A stretch of 64,000 nt of DNA, from the NCBI RefSeq assembly GCF_001445655.1, contig NZ_LNBE01000003.1, forward strand, positions 1,036,530 through 1,100,529, written 5' to 3'. This DNA is from Streptomyces roseifaciens. GTDB taxonomy: Bacteria; Actinomycetota; Actinomycetes; Streptomycetales; Streptomycetaceae. The position numbers and the translations under genes are program-made. Shown here piece after piece: positions 23,862-32,484 of the stretch; positions within the stretch are counted from its first letter, which is position 1; every line of letters begins with the position of its first letter. The notes beneath the pieces were generated by a model. The model was not told where the DNA came from, did not search any database, and worked only from the letters and a program-made list of their open reading frames with translations.

Positions 23862-24800
23862 TCAGTGCGCCGGAACGCCCTGGGGCTGCAGGGATATGCC
23901 CAGGACCTCCGCGTACTTGGCCAGGACGAGCTTGCCGATCGCCGGGTAGGCGCCGAGCGGCGCGGCGGCGGCGCAGTCCGCCTCCTTGGCGGCGGCGTCC
24001 GCGAGGCCCTCGGCGATCTCCGGGCCGATCAGGCCCGGGGCGAGCGCCAGGTTCCGCGAGCCGGAGCCGCGCAGCTGGTCGGCGGCCCGGGCGATGTCGC
24101 CCTCGATGTCCAGCGCGGCCGCGAGGACCGGCACGGCGAGGCGGGCGGAGAGCAGCATGCCGCTGATCCCGGCGGCCTGCACGGCCTCCTCGCCGCCGAC
24201 CGTGGCCAGGATGATCCCGTCCGCAGCCGTTGCAACTGTGAACAGTCGGGCGCGGTCGGCGCGGGCCAGGCCGGCCTCCGACAGGCGCACGTGCAGGGCC
24301 TCGGCGAGGAGCGGGTGCGGGCCGAGCGCGTCGGTGAGCTCCGCGGCGCTGCCGCTGCTCATCACGGACTGGCGGACCCGGCGCAGGAGAGAGTTGTCCG
24401 GACCGGCCAGGAGCGGCACCACGATGGCCGGGGGCCACTGGTCCCAGGCGTCGGCGGCGCCGTCCTCGGCACCGGCTTCGCGGGCTTCGCTCGCGCGAGC
24501 GGTGCGCTGGGCGGCGGCGTAGGCGAGGACGGCCTCCAGCGAGGGGTAGCCCTCGGCGGCGCCGTCGGCGTCCACGTAGCCGATGCGCGCGTCGAGGCCC
24601 GGGAGCTCGGAGCGGGCGATGCTGAGGATCTCCTCGGCGAGGGAGCGCGTCTCCGTGTCGGGGAGCCCCGGAACGGCGAGAACCAGCGGCGGCGCGCCGG
24701 CGGGGGCGGCCGCCGGCTCCGGCCGCCGGTGCCGTCCGGGCTGACGGGGTCGCGGCATTCGTACAGGCAGGCCAGGCGCGGGCCCTGTGGGGGAGCTCAT
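23862..24800 (-). CDS. CbiX/sirohydrochlorin chelatase-like protein
   Basis: 312-aa protein with two CbiX-like halves: PPLVLAVPGLPDTETRSLAEEIL near residue 37, and GHYP-like PLLAGPDNSLLRRV with a later ALDIEG. True chelatases have a metal-binding His in an AHGS motif at the first strand; here that position reads AVPGLPD, so the catalytic His appears lost. The ATG at 24800 gives a 30-residue Arg/Pro tail. No cobalamin or siroheme gene is adjacent. It may be a non-enzymatic relative. Confidence 0.7.
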   Translation of the reverse strand: MSSPTGPAPGLPVRMPRPRQPGRHRRPEPAAAPAGAPPLVLAVPGLPDTETRSLAEEILSIARSELPGLDARIGYVDADGAAEGYPSLEAVLAYAAAQRTARASEAREAGAEDGAADAWDQWPPAIVVPLLAGPDNSLLRRVRQSVMSSGSAAELTDALGPHPLLAEALHVRLSEAGLARADRARLFTVATAADGIILATVGGEEAVQAAGISGMLLSARLAVPVLAAALDIEGDIARAADQLRGSGSRNLALAPGLIGPEIAEGLADAAAKEADCAAAAPLGAYPAIGKLVLAKYAEVLGISLQPQGVPAH

Positions 24801-24906
24801 GGCGCCGCATGTTAGTCGTTCAAGGCGCTGGGCCGTTCGGGTGGGGGCGCTCCCGTGACGTCTGTCCGGATTTATTCGCCCATAAATACGCTCATCGCAG
24901 AAGCGT

Positions 24907-25953
24907 TCAGCAAACGATCCGGAGCATCGGAGGGTCGGCCGGCAGCAGCAGACCGCCCGTCAGTAGGGCCTCCGCCACGCACAACGCACCGTCCAGCGGT
25001 TCGCCCGCCGCCGTGACTCGTCGCGCATGAGGAAGTTGCATTTGCAACTCCTCGAACAGGGGTGCGAGCAGGGGAGCGCCCATGCGGAGGAGGCCGCCGG
25101 TCAGCGCCACCTCGTACGTCCCACCGGCCCCGGCCGCCTCGTCCGTCCGCGGAGGCGGTCCCGCGGGAGATCCTTCCCGGCCGGGCCGGGCAGGCGGGCA
25201 CACCGCCGCGGCCGCCTCGGCGATGTGCCGGGCCGCCCGGCGGAGAATTCCGGCCGCGACCGGGTCGGCCGGTGCGCAGCGGCCCACCTCGGGGGCGAAG
25301 GAAGCCAGGACGGCCGGCCGGTCCGCCCGGGGGTAGAGGAGGGCCGGGAGCTCCGGCGCCGGGCCGAAGACCGCCTGCAGGCGCTCCAGCAGGGCGTGCG
25401 AACCGCCGGCCCGCCCGTCGTGGGCGCGCATCGCCGCCTCCAGCCCGGCACGGCCGATCCACGCCCCGCTGCCGCAGTCGCCGAGCAGGTGGCCCCAGCC
25501 GTCGGCGCGCCGCCAGCCGCCCTCCGCGGTCAGGTCCGTGCCCACCGCGACCAGCCCGGTGCCCGCGGCGACGACGGCCCCCGGCCGCTGGCCCAGGGCG
25601 CCGGCGTAGGCGGTGACCGCGTCCGAGGCCAGGGCGAGTACGCGCACGCCCAGGGCCTCCCGGAGCGCGGAAGGGAGGACGGCGTGCAGATCGCCGCCGA
25701 GGGCGGCCATGCCGGCGGCGCCGACGCAGGCGGCCTCGCAGCGCCGCGCCCCCGCCCCGGCCAGCAGCCCCTCGGCCGCCGGCACCACCTGGGCGAGCAG
25801 GCTGCGGGCGTCGATGCCCTTCTCGCCCACCGTGACCGGGACCGCGGAGGACCAGGTCGGGGCGGGGCCGTCGCCGGGGACCCGGCGCAGGGCGACCCGG
25901 ACCCCCGAGCCGCCGGAGTCGACGCCGAGAACCCAGCCGCCCGCGGGGCTCAC
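24907..25953 (-). CDS. BadF/BadG/BcrA/BcrD-type ATPase, N-acetylglucosamine kinase-like
   Basis: 348-aa actin-fold (ASKHA) protein: phosphate-1 loop GVDSGGSGVRVAL near residue 9, GTGLVAVGTD as the phosphate-2 region, WGHLLGDCGSGAWIG, and a late ALTGGLLRMG. These match the eukaryote-type N-acetylglucosamine kinase branch of the BadF family, so phosphorylation of an amino sugar is the best guess. It starts about 80 bases downstream of the ung gene in the same direction. An ATPase role in redox enzyme activation is the alternative. Confidence 0.8.
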   Translation of the reverse strand: MSPAGGWVLGVDSGGSGVRVALRRVPGDGPAPTWSSAVPVTVGEKGIDARSLLAQVVPAAEGLLAGAGARRCEAACVGAAGMAALGGDLHAVLPSALREALGVRVLALASDAVTAYAGALGQRPGAVVAAGTGLVAVGTDLTAEGGWRRADGWGHLLGDCGSGAWIGRAGLEAAMRAHDGRAGGSHALLERLQAVFGPAPELPALLYPRADRPAVLASFAPEVGRCAPADPVAAGILRRAARHIAEAAAAVCPPARPGREGSPAGPPPRTDEAAGAGGTYEVALTGGLLRMGAPLLAPLFEELQMQLPHARRVTAAGEPLDGALCVAEALLTGGLLLPADPPMLRIVC

Positions 25954-26032
25954 CGGGCCGGCCGCAGCCGCAGGCGCTCCGCGGACGGGCCGGGCCCGCC
26001 ACGGTGCGGTGTCACTGCGGCGGCCGCGGGCC

Positions 26033-26710
26033 TCACGGCAGCTGCCAGTCCACCGGGGCGGCGCCCTGCCGTGCCAGCAGGTCGTTGGCCCGGCTGAACG
26101 GCCGCGAGCCGAAGAAGCCGCGGTCGGCCGACATGGGGGAGGGGTGCGCCGACTCCACGGACGGCACCTGTCCCAGGATCGGCCGCAGGTTGCGGGCGTC
26201 GCGGCCCCACAGGATCGCCACCATCGGGCGCCCCCGCTCGACCAGCGCCCGGATCGCCTGCTCGGTGACCTCTTCCCAGCCCTTGCCCCGGTGCGCGGCC
26301 GGCTTGCGCGGGGCGGTGGTCAGCGCCCTGTTGAGCAGCAGCACGCCCTGCCGGGTCCACGGCGTGAGGTCCCCGTTGGACGGGCGGGGAAGCCCCAGGT
26401 CGGTGTGGAGCTCGCGGTATATGTTCTCCAGGCTCCCGGGCAGCGGCCGTACCTCCGGTGCGACCGAGAAGCTCAGCCCCACGGCGTGACCCGGCGTCGG
26501 GTACGGGTCCTGACCCACGATCAGCACCCGGACGTCGTCGAACGGCTGCTGGAAGGCGCGCAGTACGTTGGCGCCCGACGGCAGGTACGTGCGGCCCGCG
26601 GCGATCTCGGAGCGCAGGAAGTCGCCCATCGCGGCGATCCGGTCCGCCACCGGCTCCAGGGCCTTCGCCCAGCCCGGTTCGACGATTTCGTGCAAAGGTC
26701 GTGCAGCCAC
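26033..26710 (-). CDS. ung: Uracil-DNA glycosylase, family 1
   Basis: Removes uracil from DNA in base-excision repair. 225 aa. The catalytic water-activating Asp is in VGQDPYP, the uracil-recognition region is GLSFSV and LLLNRALT, and the minor-groove loop is [14 protein letters not shown]. The GTG at 26710-26708 gives the start [10 protein letters not shown] with a GGGAGGGG sequence upstream; the frame is open for a long way upstream through the OYE shadow. Function is secure. Confidence 0.93.
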   Translation of the reverse strand: MAARPLHEIVEPGWAKALEPVADRIAAMGDFLRSEIAAGRTYLPSGANVLRAFQQPFDDVRVLIVGQDPYPTPGHAVGLSFSVAPEVRPLPGSLENIYRELHTDLGLPRPSNGDLTPWTRQGVLLLNRALTTAPRKPAAHRGKGWEEVTEQAIRALVERGRPMVAILWGRDARNLRPILGQVPSVESAHPSPMSADRGFFGSRPFSRANDLLARQGAAPVDWQLP

Positions 26711-26832
26711 AGCTGCCGCCCCTCCCTGTAAACAAACTGCTGGCAGTTGCGCAAGTACGGGATCGTACGCGAAGGAGGGGCCGCATTCGCAGTCCGGTCC
26801 CCGGATCCGGACCGTGCGGACGGCCGCGCGGA

Positions 26833-26876
26833 GCAGGGCGCGGATCCGTGCGTACCCGTACGTATCCGCGCCCTGC
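26833..26876 (-). terminator. Hairpin downstream of the Old Yellow Enzyme gene
   Basis: A 13-bp stem, GCAGGGCGCGGAT (26833-26845) with ATCCGCGCCCTGC (26864-26876), has a loop that can itself fold (CGTAC/GTACG). It lies about 47 bases past the OYE stop on the minus strand. Confidence 0.75.
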
Positions 26877-26922
26877 AGATTCAGCCGTACGTGTGCCCGG
26901 GCGGAGCGTCCGGCCTCGTGCG

Positions 26923-28017
26923 TCAGACGGCCCAGGCGTACTGGTCGGGGAAGCGCTTCGCCGCGCCGAGTCCGGCCGCCGCGCGGTGGGGCCAGTGCGG
27001 GTCGCGGAGGAGCTCGCGGCCGAGCAGGACGGCGTCGGCGTCGCCGTCGGCGACGATCTCCTCGGCCTGCCGGGGGTCGGTGATGAGGCCGACCGCGGCG
27101 GTCGGCAGGCCGGACTCCCGGCGGACCCGCCGGGCGAACGGCACCTGGTACCCCGGGCCGGTGGGGATGCGGATGCCGGAGGTGATGCCGCCCGTGGAGA
27201 CGTCCATCAGGTCCACGCCGCGCGCCCGCAGCTCGTGCGCGAGACGCACGGTGTCGCCCGTGGTCCAGCCGTCGCGCCCGTCCTCGGGGTTCTCCGTCAC
27301 CCAGTCCGTGGCCGAGACCCGGAAGAACAGCGGCAGTTCCTGCGGCCACACCCCGCGCACCGCCTCCACGACCTCCAGCGCGAACCGCGTCCGGTTCTCG
27401 AACGACCCGCCGTACCGGTCGGTGCGGCGGTTGCTGAGCGGGGAGAGGAACTGGTGGATGAGGTAGCCGTGGGCGCCGTGCAGCTCGACGACCTGGAAGC
27501 CGGCGGCCAGGGCGCGCCGTGCGGCGTCCGCGAACTGCCCCACGATCTCCTGGATCTGCTCCACCGTCAGCTCGGCCGGGACGCGGTGGCCCTCGTTGTA
27601 CGGCACTGCGCTCGGGGCGACCGTCTGCCAGGCCTCCTCCGGGCCCACCGGTCCGCCGCCGCGCCACGGCCGGTCGGTGGCGGCCTTGCGGCCGGCGTGG
27701 CCGAGCTGGATGCCTGCCACGGTGCCGCGCTCCTTGAGGAAGGAGGCTATGCGGCGGAGGGCCTCGGTCTGGGTGTCGTTCCAGAGCCCCAGGTCGGCCG
27801 GGCTGATCCGGCCCTCGGGGCTGACCGCGGTCGCCTCCACGAGGATCAGTCCCGCTCCGCCGGTCGCGCGGGCGGTGTAGTGCGCGAAGTGCCAGTCGTT
27901 CGCGACGCCCGCGTCCGGTCCGAAGACCTCGGCGCTGTACTGGTCCATCGGGGCCATCCAGACCCGGTTGGGGATGGTGAGCGAACGCAGGGTGTACGGG
28001 GTGAACAGGGCGGTCAC
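26923..28017 (-). CDS. NADH:flavin oxidoreductase, Old Yellow Enzyme family
   Basis: FMN-dependent ene-reductase, 364 aa. [18 protein letters not shown], the substrate/FMN segment [34 protein letters not shown] and [15 protein letters not shown] are classical OYE/YqjM features. It is transcribed away from an ArsR-type regulator, with a palindromic operator between them, which suggests induction by a small reactive or metal ligand. The physiological substrate is unknown. Confidence 0.92.
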   Translation of the reverse strand: MTALFTPYTLRSLTIPNRVWMAPMDQYSAEVFGPDAGVANDWHFAHYTARATGGAGLILVEATAVSPEGRISPADLGLWNDTQTEALRRIASFLKERGTVAGIQLGHAGRKAATDRPWRGGGPVGPEEAWQTVAPSAVPYNEGHRVPAELTVEQIQEIVGQFADAARRALAAGFQVVELHGAHGYLIHQFLSPLSNRRTDRYGGSFENRTRFALEVVEAVRGVWPQELPLFFRVSATDWVTENPEDGRDGWTTGDTVRLAHELRARGVDLMDVSTGGITSGIRIPTGPGYQVPFARRVRRESGLPTAAVGLITDPRQAEEIVADGDADAVLLGRELLRDPHWPHRAAAGLGAAKRFPDQYAWAV

Positions 28018-28103
28018 GGCAGGCTCCTATGCGCTTCACGGCCACTCACGGCACGTCTTCCCGGCGCGGCGGACTCCGCGGCGGCGACGGTTCATACGAT
28101 AGT

Positions 28104-28118
28104 CCTCGTAGTACGAGG
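28104..28118. promoter_or_regulatory. Palindromic operator between OYE and ArsR genes
   Basis: CCTCGTAGTACGAGG is a perfect 7+1+7 inverted repeat in the 173-base divergent gap. Related half-sites (TACGATAG, ACTACGA, TCTCGTAC) lie within 30 bases on either side. This is the pattern expected for an ArsR/SmtB dimer site. Confidence 0.65.
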
Positions 28119-28190
28119 GATGTCAAACTACGATGTCTCTCGTACAATGAGGGTGTCGCTGAGCAGCCCGACGTACCTGGAGGAGCAGCC

Positions 28191-28559
28191 GTGCCAGCAC
28201 AGCAGAACCGGCCGTCGTCGAGCGGCCGATCCCTGGAGCACCCCGACCGCGCGGAGATCCGCCTGGAAGGCGTGCTGCACGCGCTCTCCGACCCCATGCG
28301 CCTGCAGATCGTGTGCGCCCTCGCCGCGGTCGAGGGCGAGTTGAACTGTTCGGTCTTCGACCTCCCCGTGAGCAAGTCGACGACGACGCACCACTTCCGG
28401 GTGCTGCGCGAGAGCGGCGTGGTCCGGCAGACCTACCGGGGCACGGCGAAGATGAACGCCCTGCGCCGCGACGATCTCGAAGCGCTCTTCCCGGGCCTGC
28501 TCGCCGCCCTCCTCACGGCGGCCGGACACCAGGCGTCCCGCCTCGGCGTCCCGTCCTGA
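28191..28559 (+). CDS. ArsR/SmtB-family helix-turn-helix regulator
   Basis: 122-aa winged-helix protein: LEGVLHALSDPMRLQIVCAL, then the recognition helix region VSKSTTTHHFRVLRESGVV, and the wing TYRGTAKMNALRRDDLE. GTG at 28191 has CTGGAGGAGCAGCC upstream. The CxC metal motif of ArsR/SmtB sensors is not seen; a single Cys in ELNCSVFDLP precedes the recognition helix. It is divergent from the OYE gene and probably represses it through the palindrome at 28104-28118. Confidence 0.88.
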   Translation: MPAQQNRPSSSGRSLEHPDRAEIRLEGVLHALSDPMRLQIVCALAAVEGELNCSVFDLPVSKSTTTHHFRVLRESGVVRQTYRGTAKMNALRRDDLEALFPGLLAALLTAAGHQASRLGVPS

Positions 28560-28584
28560 CCGGGCCGGGACGGGCGCCCGGGGA

Positions 28585-29946
28585 TCAGCTGCGGGCGCGG
28601 GCCGCCGACAGCAGCCCCTCCCAGTCCGGGATCTTCACCGGACCGCGGCCCAGCCCCTCCCCGAGAGCGGCCTCCGCGGCCTCGATCGCCAGCCAGCCCG
28701 GCCACTCCACCGGCTCCCGCCCCGCCGCCCGCAGGACGGCGTGCGCGTCCTTCACCGGCGCGGGCCGGCGTGCCGCGAGCGCCCCGGCGTCGGCCAGCAG
28801 GGACGTCACCGTCTCCTTCGCGCACGAGCGGTTCGTGCCGATCACGCCCGTCGGGCCGCGCTTGATCCACCCCGCCACGTACTCGCCCGGCGACGGGACG
28901 CCGTCCCGCAGCACCCGGCCCGCCGCATGGGGCACGATCCCCAGCTCCGCGTCGAACGGCAGCCCCGCGATCGGCACCCCGCGGTAGCCCACTGAGCGCA
29001 GCACCAGCTGGGCCTCGACGTCCTCGAACTCGCCCGTGCCGGCGACGCCCCCGCGCCCGTCCGGCGCGGTCCGCTCGAAGCGCACGGCGCGCACCGCGCC
29101 GTCACCACCGGCGAGCAGCGCGGCGGGGCGGAGGAAGAACCGCAGGTGGATGCGGCGCGGGCGGCCGCCGGGCGGCCGTTCGGCCCAGCCCCGCAGCACC
29201 TCGACGTTGCGCCGCCCCACCGCGGGCAGCCCGGCGGGATCGTCCCACGCGGGGTCGAGCGCCGCCTCCTCCGCCCGTACGAGCGTCTCGGCGCCGGACA
29301 GCGCGCCCAGCTCGCGCAGCTCCTTCGTGGTGAACTTCGCCTGCGACGGGCCGCGCCGGCCGACCATGTGAATGTCCGTCACCCGGCTGGCCGCGAGGGC
29401 GGACAGCGCGGCGTGGGGCACGTCGGTCCCGTGCAGTTCGCCCGCGCCGCGCGCCAGCACGCGGGCGACGTCGACGGCCACGTTGCCCACGCCGATGACG
29501 ACCGCGGAGCGCGCGCCCAGCACGAACCCGTCCGGCGCCGTGTCGGGGTGGGCGCTGTACCACGAGACGAACTCGGTGGCCGAGAAGCTGCCGGCCAGGT
29601 CCTCGCCGGGGATGCCGAGCCGCCGGTCGGCCGCGGCCCCGACGCAGTAGACGACCGCGTGGTAGAGCTCCAGCAGCCGCCGCGGCGGGAGGCCGCGCGG
29701 GTCGTCCCCCACCGGGACGTTGCCGAAGAACGTGATGGCCGGGTGCTCCATGGCGTCCCGCAGGTTGCCCTGCAGGGACTTGATCTTCTCGTGGTCCGGG
29801 GCGACGCCGTAGCGCACCAGCCCGTACGGGCAGGGCAGCCGGTCCAGGACGTCCACCGTCACGCCGGGGACGTCCTGCTGCTGCACCAGGGCCTGAGCGG
29901 TGTAGACCCCGCTCGGCCCCGACCCGACCACGGCGATGCGAAGCAC
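28585..29946 (-). CDS. FAD-dependent ferredoxin-NADP reductase, FprA/adrenodoxin reductase type
   Basis: Passes electrons between NADPH and ferredoxin, typically feeding cytochromes P450. 453 aa, matching mycobacterial FprA. FAD motif GSGPSGVYTA near residue 8, CPYGLVRYGVAPDHEKIK, NADPH motif GVGNVAVDVARVLAR, and the family end segment GWIKRGPTGVIGTNR. GTG at 29946 preceded by AAAGGGGCCCACC. It is convergent with the ArsR gene; the TetR gene upstream points the same way. Confidence 0.92.
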   Translation of the reverse strand: MLRIAVVGSGPSGVYTAQALVQQQDVPGVTVDVLDRLPCPYGLVRYGVAPDHEKIKSLQGNLRDAMEHPAITFFGNVPVGDDPRGLPPRRLLELYHAVVYCVGAAADRRLGIPGEDLAGSFSATEFVSWYSAHPDTAPDGFVLGARSAVVIGVGNVAVDVARVLARGAGELHGTDVPHAALSALAASRVTDIHMVGRRGPSQAKFTTKELRELGALSGAETLVRAEEAALDPAWDDPAGLPAVGRRNVEVLRGWAERPPGGRPRRIHLRFFLRPAALLAGGDGAVRAVRFERTAPDGRGGVAGTGEFEDVEAQLVLRSVGYRGVPIAGLPFDAELGIVPHAAGRVLRDGVPSPGEYVAGWIKRGPTGVIGTNRSCAKETVTSLLADAGALAARRPAPVKDAHAVLRAAGREPVEWPGWLAIEAAEAALGEGLGRGPVKIPDWEGLLSAARARS

Positions 29947-30065
29947 GGTGGGCCCCTTTCCGCAGACGTCCGCAGATGTCCCGCAGGTCCCTCCAGGATC
30001 GCACCGCGAGCCGCGGTACGGGAGTGCGGCGCGTGCGCGTGGCCGGTTCCGTCGGGCCGGACGGG

Positions 30066-30683
30066 TCAGGCGCCCGCGGGCGGGGGCCCGGGACCGGGCG
30101 GGACGCCGAGCTCCCAGTCGAGGCCGTAGCGCTGGAAGAGCTCCGCCCGCAGCCTCTCGAACGGCATGGGCGCGCCCGGCAGCAGGACCGCCACGACGGC
30201 GCCCATCAGCAGGGCGCGCAGCAGCGGGTAGTCCGCGTCGGGGTCGGGGGAGCCGTAGGCCGCCACCGTGTCGTGCAGCAGGCGCGCGAGGCGCTGCTGC
30301 TCGGGGCACTGGATGAAGCCCTCCGCCTGGAGGATCCCGGCCATGTGGGTGCGCATCAGCAGGGGGCGGTCCCGCGCGAGCCCCAGGATCGCGTCGATCG
30401 CCCGTGCGAGGCGCTCGCGGCCGTCCCGGGCGCACGGGGCGCGCTCCAGGCCCGCCTCGAGCTCCAGATGCATCACCCGGTGCACCGCCGACTGCAGCAA
30501 CTGCCGCTTGCCGGGGAAGTAGTACGAGACCAGGCCGCGCGCCGTGCCGGCCCGGTCGGCGATGTCGGCGAGCGTCGTCGCCTCGTACCCGTGTTCACCG
30601 ACGAGCTCGACCGTCGCCCGGAGCAGCCGCTCACGGGAACGGCGGCGCATCTCCTCGTTGGCCGACGCGCTGCGCGGGGACAT
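30066..30683 (-). CDS. TetR-family transcriptional regulator
   Basis: 205-aa regulator with an N-terminal TetR helix-turn-helix (LVGEHGYEATTLADIADRAG then GLVSYYFPGKRQLL, residues about 25-65) and a helical ligand domain ending in a Pro/Gly-rich tail. ATG with CAGGAGTTGTGGA upstream. It lies 119 bases upstream of the ferredoxin reductase gene, which it may or may not control. An ATACTCAGGGGGTAT element at 30719-30733, just upstream of its start, may be its operator or part of its promoter. Confidence 0.88.
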   Translation of the reverse strand: MSPRSASANEEMRRRSRERLLRATVELVGEHGYEATTLADIADRAGTARGLVSYYFPGKRQLLQSAVHRVMHLELEAGLERAPCARDGRERLARAIDAILGLARDRPLLMRTHMAGILQAEGFIQCPEQQRLARLLHDTVAAYGSPDPDADYPLLRALLMGAVVAVLLPGAPMPFERLRAELFQRYGLDWELGVPPGPGPPPAGA

Positions 30684-30831
30684 TCCACAACTCCTGCGTT
30701 GACTGGCTCCGGGCCAATATACTCAGGGGGTATCCGGTGCCCTGCCCGCCCCCGGCGTGGTGCGGCACCGGCGTGTCGGCTGGCCTGGGCGGCGCGGGGG
30801 ACCGCCCAGACCAGCGTGGCAACCGGGCCTG

Positions 30832-31527
30832 TCAGCCGAGCAGGCCGAGCACCGGGCGCAGAGCGGCGGGCCGCTCCCCGACCGGCAGGTGGTCCACCAG
30901 GTGCACCGCACAGCCGAGCGCCGCGGCACCCCCGTCGGCCCGGCGGTCGTCACCCACCATCAGCACCTCTTCGGGCGCCAGCCCCAGCGCCTGACAGGCC
31001 ACCAGGAAGAGCCGGGGATCGGGCTTCTGCACCCCGTGCTCGAAGGACAGCGCGTAGGCGTCCACGCAGGCGTCCAGGCCGTGCGTACGGAACACCGGCC
31101 GCAGGTCCCAGCCGATGTTGCTCACCACGGCCGTTCGTATCCCGCGCCGCCGCAGCTCCCCCAGGACCCCGGGCGCATCGGCGTACGGGCGCCAGGCCGC
31201 CGGCTCCATGTGCCGCTCGTACAGCACGTCGTAGAGCTCCGGCCGGGGCAGCGGCACCTCGCGCGCCAGCCCCGTGTACGCGGCGCGGTGCTGCTCCGCG
31301 CTGCGGTCCCGCCCGGCCCACAGCCCGGCCAGGTGCGGGGGTACGGAGAGCGGGTTCCCGCCCCCCGGAAGGGCGCCCGCCTCCTCCAGCTGCTCGGCGG
31401 TCCGGGCCGCCTCGGCCTCGCTCATGCGTACACCGGCGCGCTCCAGCGCTGCGGCCAGCCACGACGCGGTGGGCTCGACGCGGAAGAGCGTGCCGGAGAA
31501 GTCGAAGAGCACCCCCTTGACCGTCAT
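30832..31527 (-). CDS. HAD-superfamily hydrolase
   Basis: 231-aa HAD-fold enzyme. Motif I reads LFDFSGTL: the nucleophile D9 is present, but the second Asp of DxDxT is Ser11. Motif II is AVVSNIGWD, motif III QKPDPRLF, motif IV MVGDDRRADGGAAALG. The Ser in motif I occurs in some actinobacterial HADs and argues against a standard phosphatase mechanism. Substrate unknown. Confidence 0.85.
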   Translation of the reverse strand: MTVKGVLFDFSGTLFRVEPTASWLAAALERAGVRMSEAEAARTAEQLEEAGALPGGGNPLSVPPHLAGLWAGRDRSAEQHRAAYTGLAREVPLPRPELYDVLYERHMEPAAWRPYADAPGVLGELRRRGIRTAVVSNIGWDLRPVFRTHGLDACVDAYALSFEHGVQKPDPRLFLVACQALGLAPEEVLMVGDDRRADGGAAALGCAVHLVDHLPVGERPAALRPVLGLLG

Positions 31528-31667
31528 GATCCCGCCCCTGCCGTCGTCGCCTGCCGTGCCGTGGCGACTTCTCGCCGGTGTTGCCCGTGAAGTCCCGTCA
31601 TGCGCCCAGCCTTTCGCGTATTAGTGGGAGAGACAGCCGTCCCCAGTTTCCGAGGAGGGTCCGTCCG

Positions 31668-32441
31668 GTGCACGTGAGAGGTCCACATTCGGAAGAGAGT
31701 TCCAGCACCGAGGGCCGCGGCCCGGCGGTGGGGACGGCAGGGCCCGCCGCAGCGGGGGCGGCAGCCGTGCTGGGGTTGCACCGCACGGCCGGCAACGCTG
31801 CGGTGGCCCGGATGCGGGAGCGGGGGACGGAACCGGTCCAGCGTGTTGCGACGCGTGGCGGGACCGGGAGCCTGCCGTACCCGGCCTGGGACAGACAACG
31901 GCACGTGTGGGACGGCCCGCACTACGGCGCGGATGACGGGCGTACGGGCGGGACGTCGGTCGTGGTCGTCATCGGTCCCAGCGTCATGGCTCCCGGGAAC
32001 ACCTATCTCGGGAGCCCGCCGCGGGAGGGCGAGTGCACCATCGTGGACGAGCTCAATCAGCGGGACGGCGGGGGCTGGGTGAAGGGCCACCTGTGGAACG
32101 ACAACCTGGGAGGGCCCGGCATCTCACGGAACATGACGCCCATGACGAACACGACGAACCGCCGGTTCAACGGAGCCTTCGAAGAGCCCGTCAAGAGGAT
32201 GCTGCTCAGCTGCGCCCGCCATGCGCAGAGCAGCCAGAGCGCTCCGCACTGGTACGGGGTGCGCTTCGAGGTGAGCACCTACGGGCGCATGTCCGAGGAT
32301 CCCGCCGCCCTCGAGTACCACGTCCCCGAAGGGGTCGATCACTCCGCTCGCTATGTGACGATCGACAAGCTGACCGGTGCGACAGTCCTGGCAGTGGGGC
32401 CGGGTGCAGTGCCACCCGGGTTCGCCCCCGAGCAGCTGTAG
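31668..32441 (+). CDS. Putative contractile-injection-system effector with nuclease-like C-terminal domain
   Basis: 257-aa protein. Its N-terminal quarter is disordered, Ala/Gly-rich, and carries LGLHRTAGNAAVARM followed by PVQRV (about residues 35-59), the RTAGNAAV...VQR signature seen in cargo proteins and DUF4157 proteins linked to extracellular contractile injection systems. The C-terminal domain has KGHLWNDNLGGPGISRNMTP (about 139-158), like the GHL...GGPG..N..P core of secreted nonspecific nucleases, which suggests a nucleic-acid-cleaving toxin. GTG at 31668 with GAGGAGGG upstream; frame open to 31578. No signal peptide, no injection genes and no immunity gene nearby. Confidence 0.6.
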   Translation: MHVRGPHSEESSSTEGRGPAVGTAGPAAAGAAAVLGLHRTAGNAAVARMRERGTEPVQRVATRGGTGSLPYPAWDRQRHVWDGPHYGADDGRTGGTSVVVVIGPSVMAPGNTYLGSPPREGECTIVDELNQRDGGGWVKGHLWNDNLGGPGISRNMTPMTNTTNRRFNGAFEEPVKRMLLSCARHAQSSQSAPHWYGVRFEVSTYGRMSEDPAALEYHVPEGVDHSARYVTIDKLTGATVLAVGPGAVPPGFAPEQL

Positions 32442-32484
32442 CCGTCAAGCCCGTCGCCGTGCGGGCAGGCGACGGGCGGCCCGC

